In this document: piece after piece, positions 13,826-13,909 of the stretch
Layout: each line of letters begins with the position of its first letter
How positions within the stretch are numbered: position 1 is the stretch's first letter
Source of the DNA: an uncultured Gemmatimonadota bacterium
GTDB taxonomy: Bacteria; Gemmatimonadota; Gemmatimonadetes; Gemmatimonadales; GWC2-71-9
Assembly (NCBI GenBank): GCA_946480845.1
Contig: CAMLLJ010000052.1
Span: forward strand, 1 to 13,909
Direction of reading: 5' to 3'
Length of the DNA: 13,909 nt
The notes under the pieces: generated by a model
Told to the model about the DNA's origin: nothing
The model's database searches: none
What the model saw: the letters and a program-made list of their open reading frames with translations, nothing else
Made by a program: the position numbers and the translations under genes

Positions 13826-13909
13826 CGCAGGGGAACTGGTGCTGGCCACGAGGAGCTGCGCCCGGATGGCGCCGAGCGTCGCCGGGTTCCAGAGAATGCT
13901 CACGTGGTC
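13820..13909 (-). CDS. 3' end of an unrecognised gene (partial)
   Basis: The window edge cuts a minus-strand open frame whose last 29 residues are visible (ILWNPATLGAIRAQLLVAST in the middle, ending SSPAR) before TGA at 13822-13820. Of the three minus frames, one stops at once and another stays open to 13803 with Arg/His/Pro-rich shadow-like sequence, so this frame is favoured. The tail is too short to name. It ends inside the upstream copy of the 17-bp repeat. Confidence 0.4.
   Translation of the reverse strand, partial: DHVSILWNPATLGAIRAQLLVASTSSPAR

Overview
This 13.9 kb stretch is GC-rich and densely packed. Every gene I can support lies on the minus strand, so transcription runs from high to low coordinates. 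Long open frames on the plus strand and in other minus frames are shadows of the high-GC coding. The composition, short intergenic gaps, frequent start-stop overlaps, non-ATG starts, an unusually large class II aldolase and many exported or lipoprotein genes fit a Gemmatimonadota-like or other GC-rich Gram-negative bacterium. That assignment is inference: there is no rRNA or other phylogenetic marker here.

Block A (13909 down to about 11895) holds the 3' end of an unrecognised gene, a four-helix membrane protein preceded by a 17-bp tandem duplication that doubles its ribosome-binding site and start codon, a RidA-fold protein made as a lipoprotein and lacking the family's key arginine, and an FRG-domain protein. 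Block B (about 11890 to 10283) has an extended -10 promoter candidate, a 90-residue protein of unknown function, two small hairpins, an 88-residue charged protein and an aldo/keto reductase started at TTG. Block C (10251 to 7041) begins with ispG of the MEP isoprenoid pathway, apparently on a leaderless transcript. It continues through an exported TlpA/ResA-type thioredoxin, an exported peroxiredoxin and a secreted protein of unknown function, all overlapping or nearly so.

A 402-bp non-coding region (6639-7040) separates Block C from Block D and carries hairpins and an AT-rich island. Block D (6638 to 73) is a central-carbon operon: pyruvate kinase, a PhnP-like metallo-beta-lactamase-fold hydrolase, glucose-6-phosphate isomerase, then a good internal sigma70-type promoter, a large class II fructose-bisphosphate aldolase-type protein, a YtxH-like membrane protein and a YihY/BrkB membrane protein that seems to start at CTG. 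A 9-bp minisatellite (8 copies in view) directly abuts the last stop codon and runs off the window edge.

Together the window covers lower and upper glycolysis, isoprenoid precursor synthesis and cell-envelope redox protection. There is no mobile element, CRISPR array, tRNA or rRNA. I do not see a clear new multi-gene system. The most unusual items are the RidA-like lipoprotein beside the FRG protein, the duplicated start region with its coupled mini-ORF, the leaderless ispG promoter and the PhnP-like enzyme inside a glycolytic operon.
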